Source: Saprospiraceae bacterium (lineage in GTDB: Bacteria > Bacteroidota > Bacteroidia > Chitinophagales > Saprospiraceae). From it: a DNA stretch of 42,808 nucleotides. Shown in pieces: positions 1 to 7,552 of the stretch; within the stretch, counting starts at the first letter, position 1, and each line of letters opens with the position of its first letter. The DNA lies in the NCBI GenBank assembly GCA_013002995.1, contig JABDLO010000420.1, positions 1 through 42,808 of the forward strand, in the 5' to 3' direction. Under the pieces are notes generated by a model. That model saw only the letters and a program-made list of their open reading frames with translations. It was not told the origin of the DNA and made no database searches. The translations under genes were made by a program, and so were the position numbers.

Positions 1-564
1 GATCAACACGCTACTTATTTCTTGACTTGTACTACCGTTGGATGGGTGGATCTTTTTACAAGAAAAGAATGCGTTGATATAATACTTGATTCATTGGCTT
101 TTTGTCAAAAAAATAAAGGATTAGTTATAAATGCATATGTAATAATGAGCAATCACATTCATATGATTGTATATGCTCGTGAAAATGGACCTGGCCTTTC
201 CAGCATTTTAAGAGACTTCAAAAGGTTTACTTCTAATCAACTTATAAAATGGATTACCCATTCAAAAAAAGAGAGTCGTAGAGATTGGATGAAAGTTGTT
301 ATGGCTTATCATGCGAAATTCAATAAGAACAATGAGAAATTCCAATTTTGGCAACAATATAATCACCCTGTAGTATGTACAAATGCAAAGTTTACCTGGC
401 AGAAATTAGACTACATTCATTTGAATCCCTTAAAAGCTGGAATTGTTGAAAATCCAGTAGACTACCTATGGTCAAGTGCACGTAATTATGCTGAGTATGA
501 TGATTGCAGGGTAGAGGTTGAACTGATACCACCTAATATAGATATTGGGTATATCTTTCAATGA
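1..564 (+). CDS. REP-associated tyrosine transposase (RAYT), 5' truncated by window
   Basis: The frame is open from base 1, so the gene enters from the left and 187 residues are visible; the TTG at 22 is internal, not a start. The protein is a Y1 HUH-type transposase: the metal-binding HxH lies in SNHIHMIVYA and the probable nucleophile Tyr region in KLDYIHLNPLKAGIV, with the CTTVGWVDLFTRKE block typical of the RAYT branch. Such proteins nick single-stranded DNA at short palindromic repeats and are usually single-copy, domesticated-looking genes rather than part of a full insertion sequence. A hairpin follows the stop at 584-609. REP-like palindromes occur elsewhere in the window (7242, 30374, 36573), but whether this enzyme acts on them is inference. 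Confidence 0.85.
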   Translation, partial: DQHATYFLTCTTVGWVDLFTRKECVDIILDSLAFCQKNKGLVINAYVIMSNHIHMIVYARENGPGLSSILRDFKRFTSNQLIKWITHSKKESRRDWMKVVMAYHAKFNKNNEKFQFWQQYNHPVVCTNAKFTWQKLDYIHLNPLKAGIVENPVDYLWSSARNYAEYDDCRVEVELIPPNIDIGYIFQ

Positions 565-583
565 AAGGGAAAGAAAAATATAA

Positions 584-609
584 AGGGCAAAGATCGGAAT
601 CTTTGCCCT
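584..609. repeat. Hairpin just downstream of the RAYT gene
   Basis: An 11-bp perfect stem (AGGGCAAAGAT / ATCTTTGCCCT) with a CGGA loop starts 20 bases after the RAYT stop. It is not followed by a T-run, so it could be a structural transposase-recognition hairpin, or a terminator/processing stem for the RAYT transcript. The sequence does not decide between these. Confidence 0.5.
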
Positions 610-636
610 GCGGTAATATAGTGATTGTGGTATGGA

Positions 637-670
637 TTGAAATTTATGCCTGGTAGTTTTAGTAAATTTG
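637..670 (+). promoter_or_regulatory. Bacteroidota promoter for the LuxE-like gene
   Basis: TAAATTTG at 663-670 matches the Bacteroidota -7 consensus TAnnTTTG exactly. A TTG at 637-639 could be the -33 element, at the wide limit of spacing (23 bases). The GTG start at 696 lies 25 bases downstream, giving a leader of roughly 20 nt. Confidence 0.5.
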
Positions 671-695
671 CCGTTCAGATCAGGAAATAGTTGTC

Positions 696-1670
696 GTGTC
701 AGAATCAATAAAACAGAAAATATTATCATTATCATCGCACATGGATGAACATTTGGTATGGGAAGTATATGAATACCAATACCAGAGCTGTTATATCTAC
801 AAGTCATTCTGCAAGAATCTGAATAAGACACCTGACAAAATAAATGCCATCAACCAAATTCCATATTTACCCATCTCTGCATTCAAACATTATGAAGTTA
901 AATGTGGTAAATGGCAGGAAGAAAAAGTGTTTACAAGCTCATCAACCACAGGGCAGATCCCTAGCAAACATTATGTAAAAGATATTGATTGGTATGATGC
1001 CATTGCAGAAAAGTGTTTCAAGCAATTTTATGGGGATGTATCTAACTATGGTTTTTATGCCTTATTACCTTCTTACCTGGAACGGTCTGGATCTTCATTA
1101 ATACATATGGCTGATCATTTTCTTAAAAAGAGCAAGAGAGGAGGCTTTTACTTGTACAATCACGAAGAACTTGTGAAGGACATTCAGGAAGATGAAAGTA
1201 GTAAAATCCTTCTTGGGGTTAGTTTCGCTCTTTTGGATCTTGCAGAAACATTTGCCGTAAGGCTGGATAATGTCACTTTAATGGAAACTGGCGGAATGAA
1301 GGGACGTAAGAAGGAAATCTCTCGAGATCAATTACACGGGTTATTAAAACAAGCATTTAAGCAGGAGTCCATACATTCTGAATACGGCATGACAGAATTG
1401 ATGAGCCAGGCTTATTCAGAAGGTGGTGGAATCTTTTATACTCCCCAAACTATGCAAGTAAATACGGTCCAACTGAATGACCCGTTGAGCAAAGAGGAAT
1501 ATGGCAGGTCAGGTATGTTGAGAATAATAGATTTGGGCAATATTGATACCTGTTCATTCATTCAGACGGATGATATGGGAGTTGTGCACCCTGATGGGAG
1601 CTTCGAAGTATTGGGCAGGGTAGACCATTCAGAAATCCGAGGCTGTAATCTTATGGTGTCAGACTTCTAA
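696..1670 (+). CDS. LuxE-like acyl-protein synthetase / acyl-transferase family protein
   Basis: This 324-aa soluble protein belongs to the LuxE branch of adenylate-forming enzymes. Visible motifs: the phosphate-binding loop FTSSSTTGQIPSKHYV (about residues 80-95), the HSEYGMTELMSQAY block (about 227-240), the FIQTDDMGVV segment and the C-terminal LGRVDHSEIRGCNLMV block. LuxE itself activates a fatty acid as acyl-AMP and passes it to the LuxC reductase; no luxC, luxD or other lux gene is present here. In Bacteroidota, stand-alone relatives occur in lipid and polysaccharide contexts, and the substrate cannot be read from the sequence. The start is GTG at 696, supported by the promoter immediately upstream. 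The 3' end converges on the amidase gene with a 21-bp gap. Confidence 0.75.
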   Translation: MSESIKQKILSLSSHMDEHLVWEVYEYQYQSCYIYKSFCKNLNKTPDKINAINQIPYLPISAFKHYEVKCGKWQEEKVFTSSSTTGQIPSKHYVKDIDWYDAIAEKCFKQFYGDVSNYGFYALLPSYLERSGSSLIHMADHFLKKSKRGGFYLYNHEELVKDIQEDESSKILLGVSFALLDLAETFAVRLDNVTLMETGGMKGRKKEISRDQLHGLLKQAFKQESIHSEYGMTELMSQAYSEGGGIFYTPQTMQVNTVQLNDPLSKEEYGRSGMLRIIDLGNIDTCSFIQTDDMGVVHPDGSFEVLGRVDHSEIRGCNLMVSDF

Positions 1671-1691
1671 ATTATAGATTGAATCATCTAG

Positions 1692-2897
1692 TTATATAGT
1701 CAATCCTTCGAATAACCAGTTGGCCAATGCCTGGCGATTAGAATTTAGAAGCAGACGACGATGATCAGATTTATTTCTGATGTTGGCCAACTCTACAAAT
1801 AATGTAGTTGGAGCCATCGTTCTGAGTACATACAATCCTTTTCCTTCTACATATCCATGATATCCTCTGTTCTTTTGGTATTTCGCGTATTTGGAGTCAA
1901 AGACCTTGTGCATTTTCTGAGCAAGCTTTTTCCCGGATTTGCTGTGTCTATAATGATAGAAGAAAACATCTTGCTTTTTACCTGCACTTCTGGAGTCTAC
2001 ATGAATGACAATTGCTTTCTGATGGCTGATGCCTTGGGCTTTGTATTTCTTATATAAAGTGTTGACAGCAACAGACCTTTGCTTCAGCCTTGCCAATTGA
2101 TTCAACGGAATTTTCTTTCCCTGGCATTTTTCATCTTTATCACATTTTAAGATTTTTCCATCCCTGATTCCGTCATTTTTATCTTCTATGATAAGATGGA
2201 CAATTGCTCCATGCTGCATCAGGTTTCTGGCAAGTCTGGCAGATACATCATATGCGTATTCATCCTCACACAAGTCATCTGGACAAGATCTGCACATAGC
2301 ACCAGGATCCGGCCCTCCGTGTCCGCTTACAATATAGTACACTCTACCTGCAAGAGAATTATCTTCTATTGTAACCTTGGCATATTTTGCTCCAAAAATA
2401 GGTTTGTTGATCACTCGCTCATAAGAAGAAACCGTTGTTGGGACGGGTACTTCATCAACAGTTGAGGTCACTACTTCTTTAACTTCATTGCCTTCATTAC
2501 AAGATAGCTCGTGGAAAGGAACCCATAGTAGTTTACTATCTATGTAATGTGTTTTTCTTAACCCTTTATTTAAAATATTTTCATTGTATTCCTTTATTCT
2601 TAATGCTCTATCCATATCCTGATTACCGATGGTCGATCTGATGCTTTTACCATCATATTGATATATAAAAACTGGAAGCTTATACTTTTTATGTGTATGG
2701 ATGCTTTCATTTTTCTTCAAGCTGTTGATCTCATAAAACTTTTGAAGATTACATTTGTGATCCATCAGAGCATACCTTCTCAATAAGGAATAAACTCCAT
2801 CTCCACTGCGTGGGGTAACTGAATGAAATGAAGGCCCATTAGCTGTCAGAAAAGTGGATATCAGACTAAAGACGATGATCGGGATTAATCGTGACAT
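1692..2897 (-). CDS. Exported N-acetylmuramoyl-L-alanine amidase (Amidase_3)
   Basis: 401 aa with a signal peptide (residues 1-20, ending in LTANG), then a divergent LysM-like segment (about 25-95; SGDGVYSLLRRYALMDH followed by FYEINSLKKN) and a C-terminal zinc amidase domain (about 185-400). Zinc-site candidates are His in VSGHGGPDPGA, Glu in CEDEYAYD and His in VIHVDSRSAG; the catalytic Glu is likely in LFVELANIRN. The enzyme should cut the amide bond between MurNAc and L-Ala of the peptide stem in the periplasm, for septum splitting or wall turnover. It carries several Cys residues around the active-site loop (CRSCPDDLCEDE), which is unusual for the family. It is monocistronic and divergent from ccmB, with a TAnnTTTG promoter. 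Confidence 0.85.
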   Translation of the reverse strand: MSRLIPIIVFSLISTFLTANGPSFHSVTPRSGDGVYSLLRRYALMDHKCNLQKFYEINSLKKNESIHTHKKYKLPVFIYQYDGKSIRSTIGNQDMDRALRIKEYNENILNKGLRKTHYIDSKLLWVPFHELSCNEGNEVKEVVTSTVDEVPVPTTVSSYERVINKPIFGAKYAKVTIEDNSLAGRVYYIVSGHGGPDPGAMCRSCPDDLCEDEYAYDVSARLARNLMQHGAIVHLIIEDKNDGIRDGKILKCDKDEKCQGKKIPLNQLARLKQRSVAVNTLYKKYKAQGISHQKAIVIHVDSRSAGKKQDVFFYHYRHSKSGKKLAQKMHKVFDSKYAKYQKNRGYHGYVEGKGLYVLRTMAPTTLFVELANIRNKSDHRRLLLNSNRQALANWLFEGLTI

Positions 2898-2922
2898 ATC
2901 GGTTTTTATTGATGATAGGTGA

Positions 2923-2930
2923 CAAATATA
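2923..2930 (-). promoter_or_regulatory. -7 promoter element of the amidase gene
   Basis: Read on the minus strand this is TATATTTG, an exact TAnnTTTG match, 25 bases upstream of the ATG at 2897, which predicts a leader of under 20 nt. No convincing -33 TTG was found at the expected distance. Confidence 0.45.
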
Positions 2931-2966
2931 ATATATTATAAATAATTATAATATGTAAAATATCAT

Positions 2967-2989
2967 TTTATCAATCGATTAATGATAAA
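2967..2989. promoter_or_regulatory. Inverted repeat in the divergent amidase/ccmB intergenic region
   Basis: TTTATCA (2967-2973) and TGATAAA (2983-2989) form a 7-bp inverted repeat with a 9-bp spacer, within the 203-bp divergent region. It could be an operator. The surroundings are very AT-rich, so chance is a real alternative. Confidence 0.25.
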
Positions 2990-3085
2990 TATCACACTAT
3001 GTACACGCTGATATCAGGTAAATATTGTGTGAGTATGTCTGAATTCTAAAAATGAGAAACGTATGGGAAATCTTATAAGTGCGAT

Positions 3086-3093
3086 TATCTTTG
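3086..3093 (+). promoter_or_regulatory. -7 promoter element directly before ccmB (leaderless arrangement)
   Basis: TATCTTTG matches TAnnTTTG exactly and ends 7 bases before the ATG at 3101. With the usual 5-8 base spacing from the -7 element to the transcription start, the ccm mRNA would begin at or next to the start codon. Confidence 0.55.
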
Positions 3094-3100
3094 TCGCGAA

Positions 3101-3754
3101 ATGTTGAACAGGATCTATCATATGATGGTGAAGGATATCCAGGTAGAGCTCAGACAGGGGTATGCAATTGCAGGTATATTTTTATTTGCTGCAACAACTG
3201 TTTTTATTGTTTTTAAATCATTTAATAAGTTTACTGCACTTGAATGGTCCTTGTTGTTGTGGATTATTGTATTGTTTGCTGGTGTGAACGCAATCGTAAA
3301 AAGCTTCGTGCAGGAAGGTAGAGAGACTGGGATGTATTACTACACAATATTTGATCCACTAGAGTTGATTATATCCAAGTATTTATACAACTTTCTACTG
3401 TTATCATTATTGTTTATTACAATAACCGTATTGATGATTGTATTTGGTGGTAGCCCAATCAAAGATGTAGGCTTATTTATCAAAGGATCACTACTTGGAG
3501 TTATTGGAATAAGTGCCGTATTTACCTTAGTCAGTGGTATTGCCGGTGCAGGATCCAACATTTCTACATTGATGTCAATCCTTGCCCTTCCACTTGTATT
3601 GCCGATATTGTTGACTTTGATTCGGGTGACAGCGGTAGCATCTAGATTGATAAAGGATACAGAGATCAATGATGATTTATATTTATTAGCTGGAATGGAT
3701 GGAATTCTTATTGGAGTAGGAATTCTGCTTTTTCCAATAATCTGGAAGTCATAA
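3101..3754 (+). CDS. ccmB: Heme exporter / cytochrome c maturation permease CcmB
   Basis: 217 aa with six hydrophobic segments and the CcmB fold. The N-terminal amphipathic stretch is followed by VKDIQVELRQGYAIAGIF, then VKSFVQEGRETGMYYYTI and a C-terminal LALPLVLPILL helix typical of the family. CcmB is the integral membrane part of the CcmABCD complex that loads heme onto CcmE for c-type cytochrome assembly; it is normally energised by the CcmA ATPase, which is not in this window. It is the first gene of the run ccmB-ccmC-ccmD-gdh; ccmC starts 3 bases after its stop. The promoter lies 7 bases before the ATG. Confidence 0.9.
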   Translation: MLNRIYHMMVKDIQVELRQGYAIAGIFLFAATTVFIVFKSFNKFTALEWSLLLWIIVLFAGVNAIVKSFVQEGRETGMYYYTIFDPLELIISKYLYNFLLLSLLFITITVLMIVFGGSPIKDVGLFIKGSLLGVIGISAVFTLVSGIAGAGSNISTLMSILALPLVLPILLTLIRVTAVASRLIKDTEINDDLYLLAGMDGILIGVGILLFPIIWKS

Positions 3755-3757
3755 ATT

Positions 3758-4813
3758 ATGAAGATGAATCAATGGTGGTGGAAAGTTTTAGGTATTGTTC
3801 TGATATTCTACACAGTCATTGTTGGCATGCTCACTCCACTCAAGCCAGGTGTGATTGATGTGAGCCCACAGAGAATTGAAGCGGGTATGGACGTTACCAT
3901 TTCAGTGACCGGCTATAATAATCACTTCAATGAAGCAAAAGAAAATCGAGCTTATCTTAAGGTAGGTGAATCCAGTTTTTTACCTGGAGAACCTGTAGAA
4001 ATTATGGATCACAATACCATCAAGTTTCAATTTAATATCCCGGAAGTAGTACCTTCTTCGGATTCTTTGGTAAGGGCTTCGCTTACAGTCGATAATGAAA
4101 TAGATGGATATTCCCTTTACCCTAATGGCGTATTTATAAAACAGATTCCGGATGAAGATTATAATCACTCAGGAGTGTGGCTGGATCGACCTGATCAGAT
4201 ACATGATTTGAGTAGCTTTAGGTTTCCATATAGAAGCATATTGAATGAGACCATACGCAATACTTTTTTTCACATCACGCTATGGTTTTCTATGTTTATT
4301 CTTCTGATCGCCGGTCTTTATTACGCCATAAAATATCTGACAACCAAAAAATTGGATTATGATCATCGTTCCAAATCCCTGACAGTGGTTGCTATATTAT
4401 TCGGGGTGATGGGCATAATAACAGGTTCTATATGGGCGAGGTTTACGTGGGGAGCTTGGTGGACGCCTGATGTGAAGTTAAATATGTCGGCAGTTGCGAT
4501 GCTTATTTATCTTGCTTACCTGGTTTTACGTGGTTCAATAAAAGATCAGGATCAAGAAGCGAGGTTGGCTTCTGCTTATAATATATTTGCATTTGTGGCA
4601 TTGATTCCTCTGGTATTTGTAATTCCCAGGTTGACTGATAGTTTGCATCCTGGCAATGGTGGAAATCCTGCTCTTGGCGGAGAAGATCTGGATAACACAT
4701 TAAGAATGATTTTTTATCCGAGTATTCTCGGATTGACATTAATAGGAGTATGGATGGCTTCTCTTTATTACCGGGTAATTAAAGCCAAAGAAAAGATCTT
4801 GCTTGGCTCATGA
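3758..4813 (+). CDS. ccmC: Heme-handling protein CcmC (CcsA/CcmC family) with large periplasmic insertion
   Basis: 351 aa. TM1 is at about residues 9-27, followed by an extra soluble segment (about 30-160), then the canonical CcmC membrane core from about 170. The core has the tryptophan-rich heme motif WGAWWTPD (231-238) and candidate heme-ligand histidines H172 (FFHITLWF) and H297 (SLHPGNGG). CcmC binds heme at the outer face of the inner membrane and passes it to CcmE. Ordinary CcmC proteins are about 220-250 aa, so the roughly 130-residue insertion, which looks beta-rich and begins VIDVSPQRIEAGMDV, accounts for the extra length. It may be a lineage trait rather than unique to this genome. 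Gap to ccmD is 58 bases. Confidence 0.85.
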   Translation: MKMNQWWWKVLGIVLIFYTVIVGMLTPLKPGVIDVSPQRIEAGMDVTISVTGYNNHFNEAKENRAYLKVGESSFLPGEPVEIMDHNTIKFQFNIPEVVPSSDSLVRASLTVDNEIDGYSLYPNGVFIKQIPDEDYNHSGVWLDRPDQIHDLSSFRFPYRSILNETIRNTFFHITLWFSMFILLIAGLYYAIKYLTTKKLDYDHRSKSLTVVAILFGVMGIITGSIWARFTWGAWWTPDVKLNMSAVAMLIYLAYLVLRGSIKDQDQEARLASAYNIFAFVALIPLVFVIPRLTDSLHPGNGGNPALGGEDLDNTLRMIFYPSILGLTLIGVWMASLYYRVIKAKEKILLGS

Positions 4814-4871
4814 AATTAAGCGTATGAAGATTTTTATATTTCGCAAAATTAATAGACTTTAGACTTTTGAT

Positions 4872-5087
4872 ATGATTAAGAAATTAAGTTTATCCTCTTA
4901 TTTATTTATAGCCTTTATCTGTATGCCATTTCTGGCAAATGGGCAGTCTTCAACCATTGATTTTTTAAGAAGTACAGGAAAAATATATGTTGTTGTGGCT
5001 GTAATCTGTGTCATTCTGATCGGATTATTTTGGTTTATGTTTCGATTGGATAAGCGCCTAACCAAAATTGAAAATCAAATAAAATAA
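4872..5087 (+). CDS. ccmD: CcmD-like small membrane protein
   Basis: 71 aa. A signal-like N-terminus (LSSYLFIAFICMPFLANGQ) is followed by a single membrane helix (about 36-57) and a short basic/coiled tail (RLDKRLTKIENQIK), the layout of CcmD, which stabilises the CcmABC-CcmE heme-release complex. Assignment rests on size, topology and position after ccmC rather than on a strict motif. The cleavable-looking leader is unusual for CcmD from Proteobacteria. Its TAA overlaps the next gene's ATG by one base (TAATG), indicating translational coupling. Confidence 0.7.
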   Translation: MIKKLSLSSYLFIAFICMPFLANGQSSTIDFLRSTGKIYVVVAVICVILIGLFWFMFRLDKRLTKIENQIK

Positions 5088-6508
5088 TGAGTACTAAACA
5101 AGCAAGTTTTTTTGCAAGTGTGCAACGCAACTTTGACAAGGCTGCTGCCCATACCAACCATCACCAGGGTTTGTTGGATCAGATCAAGGTGTGCAATTCT
5201 GTTTATCAGATGAAATTTCCTGTGAAAATCGGGAATGGTTATGAAGTGATTGAGGCCTATAGGGTTCAACACAGCCATCACCGGCTTCCCACCAAAGGTG
5301 GAATCCGTTTCTCTCACCTGGTCAATCAGGACGAGGTTATGGCTCTTGCTGCATTAATGACCTTCAAATGTGCCTTAGTTGATGTTCCTTTTGGAGGAGC
5401 TAAAGGAGGAGTAAAAGTTTCTCCCCGGGCCTATACACCATCTCAACTTGAAAGGATTACAAGAAGATATACTGTTGAATTAATTAGAAAGAATTTCATC
5501 GGACCTAGTCTCGATGTTCCCGCTCCTGACTATGGAACCGGTTCCAGAGAGATGGCATGGATACTTGATACTTACTCTCAATTCAAAGGGGGAGGAGAGA
5601 TTGATGCTGTAGGTTGTGTAACCGGTAAGCCAGTCGCTCAGAATGGAATACGAGGAAGAACAGAGGCGACAGGTAGGGGAGTGTTCTATGGAATGAGAGA
5701 ATTGCTGGATGACAAGGCTATGATGAAATCCATAGGTATGGAACCTGGTATGGCTGGGAAGACAATGGTTATCCAGGGATTAGGAAATGTGGGGTCTTAT
5801 TCAGGAACAATATCTCAGGAAGAGGGAGATGCACGTGTAATTGGTGTTTCGGAAATTGAGGGCACTATAGTCAGCGAAGGCAATATTGATATTCAGGAGT
5901 TAATAAAATTCAGGAAAAAAACAGGAAGTATACTTGGATTTCCTGGTACCAAGACTTTGAAGGACCGAAAAGGCTGGATAGGTATTGATTGTGATATTCT
6001 TATCCCTGCAGCTTTAGAATCTCAGATTAATAAAGATAATGCTCATCAAGTCAAAGCCAAGATTATTGCTGAGGCTGCCAATGGTCCTGTTACTGCAGAT
6101 GCTGAAGAGATATTGATTAAAATGGGAGTTTTAATCCTTCCAGATATGTATCTTAATGCAGGAGGGGTAACGGTTTCTTACTTTGAGTGGCTTAAGAATC
6201 TGTCACATATGAGATTTGGTAGAATGGATAAGCGATTTAACCAAAACACCTATATGAAATTGGTGAATACAGTTGAAAAACTTACAGGTAAAACCCTTGC
6301 AGCCCGAGAAAAAGAATACCTTACCAAAGGTGCAGATGAAATAGATCTTGTACGCTCAGGCCTTGAAGAAACAATGGTTACAGCTTATCATGGAATCATG
6401 CATACTTATAAGAGGAAGAAAACAATCTCGGATCTGCGTTCTGCAGCTTTTGTTACAGCTCTTAATAAAGTTGCAAGTGACTACATGACACTAGGAGTAT
6501 TCCCATAA
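5087..6508 (+). CDS. Glu/Leu/Phe/Val dehydrogenase (glutamate dehydrogenase type)
   Basis: 473 aa cytosolic enzyme for reversible oxidative deamination of an amino acid, most likely L-glutamate. Substrate-binding and catalytic motifs are present: PTKGGIRF (K70), the TFKCALVDVPFGGAKGG block (K94 and catalytic K106) and VPAPDYGTGSREM. The nucleotide-binding domain starts at VIQGLGNVGS, with a GxGxxG-type loop. Family members are commonly 410-430 aa; the extra length is spread over an N-terminal extension and a loop near 355-395. Translationally coupled to ccmD, so it shares the ccm transcript, which is an odd partner functionally. A strong terminator follows 20 bases after the stop. NAD versus NADP preference was not judged. 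Confidence 0.9.
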   Translation: MSTKQASFFASVQRNFDKAAAHTNHHQGLLDQIKVCNSVYQMKFPVKIGNGYEVIEAYRVQHSHHRLPTKGGIRFSHLVNQDEVMALAALMTFKCALVDVPFGGAKGGVKVSPRAYTPSQLERITRRYTVELIRKNFIGPSLDVPAPDYGTGSREMAWILDTYSQFKGGGEIDAVGCVTGKPVAQNGIRGRTEATGRGVFYGMRELLDDKAMMKSIGMEPGMAGKTMVIQGLGNVGSYSGTISQEEGDARVIGVSEIEGTIVSEGNIDIQELIKFRKKTGSILGFPGTKTLKDRKGWIGIDCDILIPAALESQINKDNAHQVKAKIIAEAANGPVTADAEEILIKMGVLILPDMYLNAGGVTVSYFEWLKNLSHMRFGRMDKRFNQNTYMKLVNTVEKLTGKTLAAREKEYLTKGADEIDLVRSGLEETMVTAYHGIMHTYKRKKTISDLRSAAFVTALNKVASDYMTLGVFP

Positions 6509-6528
6509 TGGTTTGCTTAGAAATTTAA

Positions 6529-6572
6529 AAGCCCGCTCATTTTATTTCAATGTGCGGGCTTCTGTTTTTTTT
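6529..6572. terminator. Bidirectional rho-independent terminator
   Basis: AAGCCCGC (6529-6536) pairs with GCGGGCTT (6554-6561), and the stem continues past one mismatch to a 7-nt loop. An eight-T run (6565-6572) follows on the plus strand, and AAAA before the stem gives a U-run on the minus strand. It ends the ccm-gdh operon and the convergent outer-membrane gene. Confidence 0.85.
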
Positions 6573-6584
6573 AGACAATTATGG

Positions 6585-7145
6585 TCAGAATTCAATGTAT
6601 GCAAATACGCCAAAATTTTTGTTTTTAGCTTCTGTTGAAGTAGTGACGTCACCATCAACAATATTCCCCAGTCCGTAACCATAATTGATACCTACTCCGA
6701 CTCTACCTAACTCTATACCAACACCAATATTAGCTCCAAAGTCAAGAGTCTTCAAATCTCCTCCTAAATCATCAAGATCATTGCTTAATTGAGCTCCGAC
6801 ATATGGGCCCAACTCAACATAAAGACCATCTCTTGAAGATGCGAAGTAGAATAAGAATGAAGCAGGGAATTCCAGATAGGTAATGTCAATGTTTTCATTA
6901 TTGAGCTTATAACCTTTAATAGATAGGATGGCTCCTGGTCTAAATGCCAGTTTTTCACCAAGCCCCATTGTAAGCATAATTCCACCCTGGAGTCCTGATT
7001 TGGAGTCAGTTTCAGTCACAATATCTCCACCATCGATTGAGATATTTGAATAGTTAACTCCTCCTCTTAGTGCAATTTGGCCTTGGACACTCCATGCAAT
7101 GGTTACGAAAAGGAGCATCGTTGAAACTTTAAGGAATGATTTCAT
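6585..7145 (-). CDS. Outer-membrane beta-barrel protein (PorT-like family)
   Basis: 186 aa with a clear signal peptide (MKSFLKVSTMLLFVTIAWSVQGQ). The mature part is made of alternating amphipathic strands such as IALRGGVNYSNISI, LAFRPGAILSIKGYKL, LYVELGPYVGAQLS, FGANIGVGIELGRVGVGINYGYGL, and a final NFGVFAYIEF ending in aromatic Phe, as expected for a C-terminal strand recognised by the Bam machinery. This matches the Bacteroidota outer-membrane beta-barrel family (OMP_b-brl type). The role is unknown. It is a single gene convergent on the gdh operon, sharing its terminator. Confidence 0.75.
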   Translation of the reverse strand: MKSFLKVSTMLLFVTIAWSVQGQIALRGGVNYSNISIDGGDIVTETDSKSGLQGGIMLTMGLGEKLAFRPGAILSIKGYKLNNENIDITYLEFPASFLFYFASSRDGLYVELGPYVGAQLSNDLDDLGGDLKTLDFGANIGVGIELGRVGVGINYGYGLGNIVDGDVTTSTEAKNKNFGVFAYIEF

Positions 7146-7241
7146 AATGTCCGTAGATTTTTATTTAGAAATAAATTGATTTTTCATTCTTAATTATAGA
7201 AGTGGTTTTAAAACGTATGTTAAAATTAGTTATAAGTGCCC

Positions 7242-7263
7242 AACCTGCCTACCGGCAGGCAGG
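7242..7263. repeat. GC-rich REP-like palindrome
   Basis: ACCTGCCT and AGGCAGGT form a perfect 8-bp stem around the loop ACCGGC; a second register (TGCC/GGCA) is also possible. GC content contrasts sharply with the flanks. This pattern of CCTGCC/GGCAGG hairpins recurs between genes in Bacteroidota from general knowledge, and resembles targets of RAYT enzymes such as the one at the left edge. Confidence 0.6.
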
Positions 7264-7525
7264 TGGCTTGTAAATAAATTAATAATATGTTTTTAATCCA
7301 CTTCATAATAGAGACTCCATTACCGGTATTGAATGTTACATATATAACATATAATTAACTTGAATTAGTTTTTTATAGAGGGATTGTGTACGTTAATAGA
7401 AAAAGTGAATTAAAATACCAGAGAGTCGCAACAATTTAGAATGTTGAGGCGTCTATATATAAAAATAAGCACATAGAAATTATTTCTAAGGCTTGTGAGA
7501 GTTTTTTCATAGTTTATCATTACTT

Positions 7526-7552
7526 AACCGGGTTGAAGGACCCGGTTTTTTT
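7526..7552 (+). terminator. Orphan rho-independent terminator
   Basis: AACCGGGT (7526-7533) pairs with ACCCGGTT (7540-7547) around a 6-nt loop, and a seven-T run (7546-7552) overlaps the end of the stem. No plus-strand gene precedes it after the terminator at 6572. It implies an untranslated transcript ending here, or attenuation of the downstream lrp-type gene. Confidence 0.75.

Noticed and set aside
472-831. Minus-strand ORF overlapping the RAYT end and the LuxE-like start
   Set aside because: It runs antisense to two supported genes, crosses a promoter and hairpin, and shows no recognisable domain.
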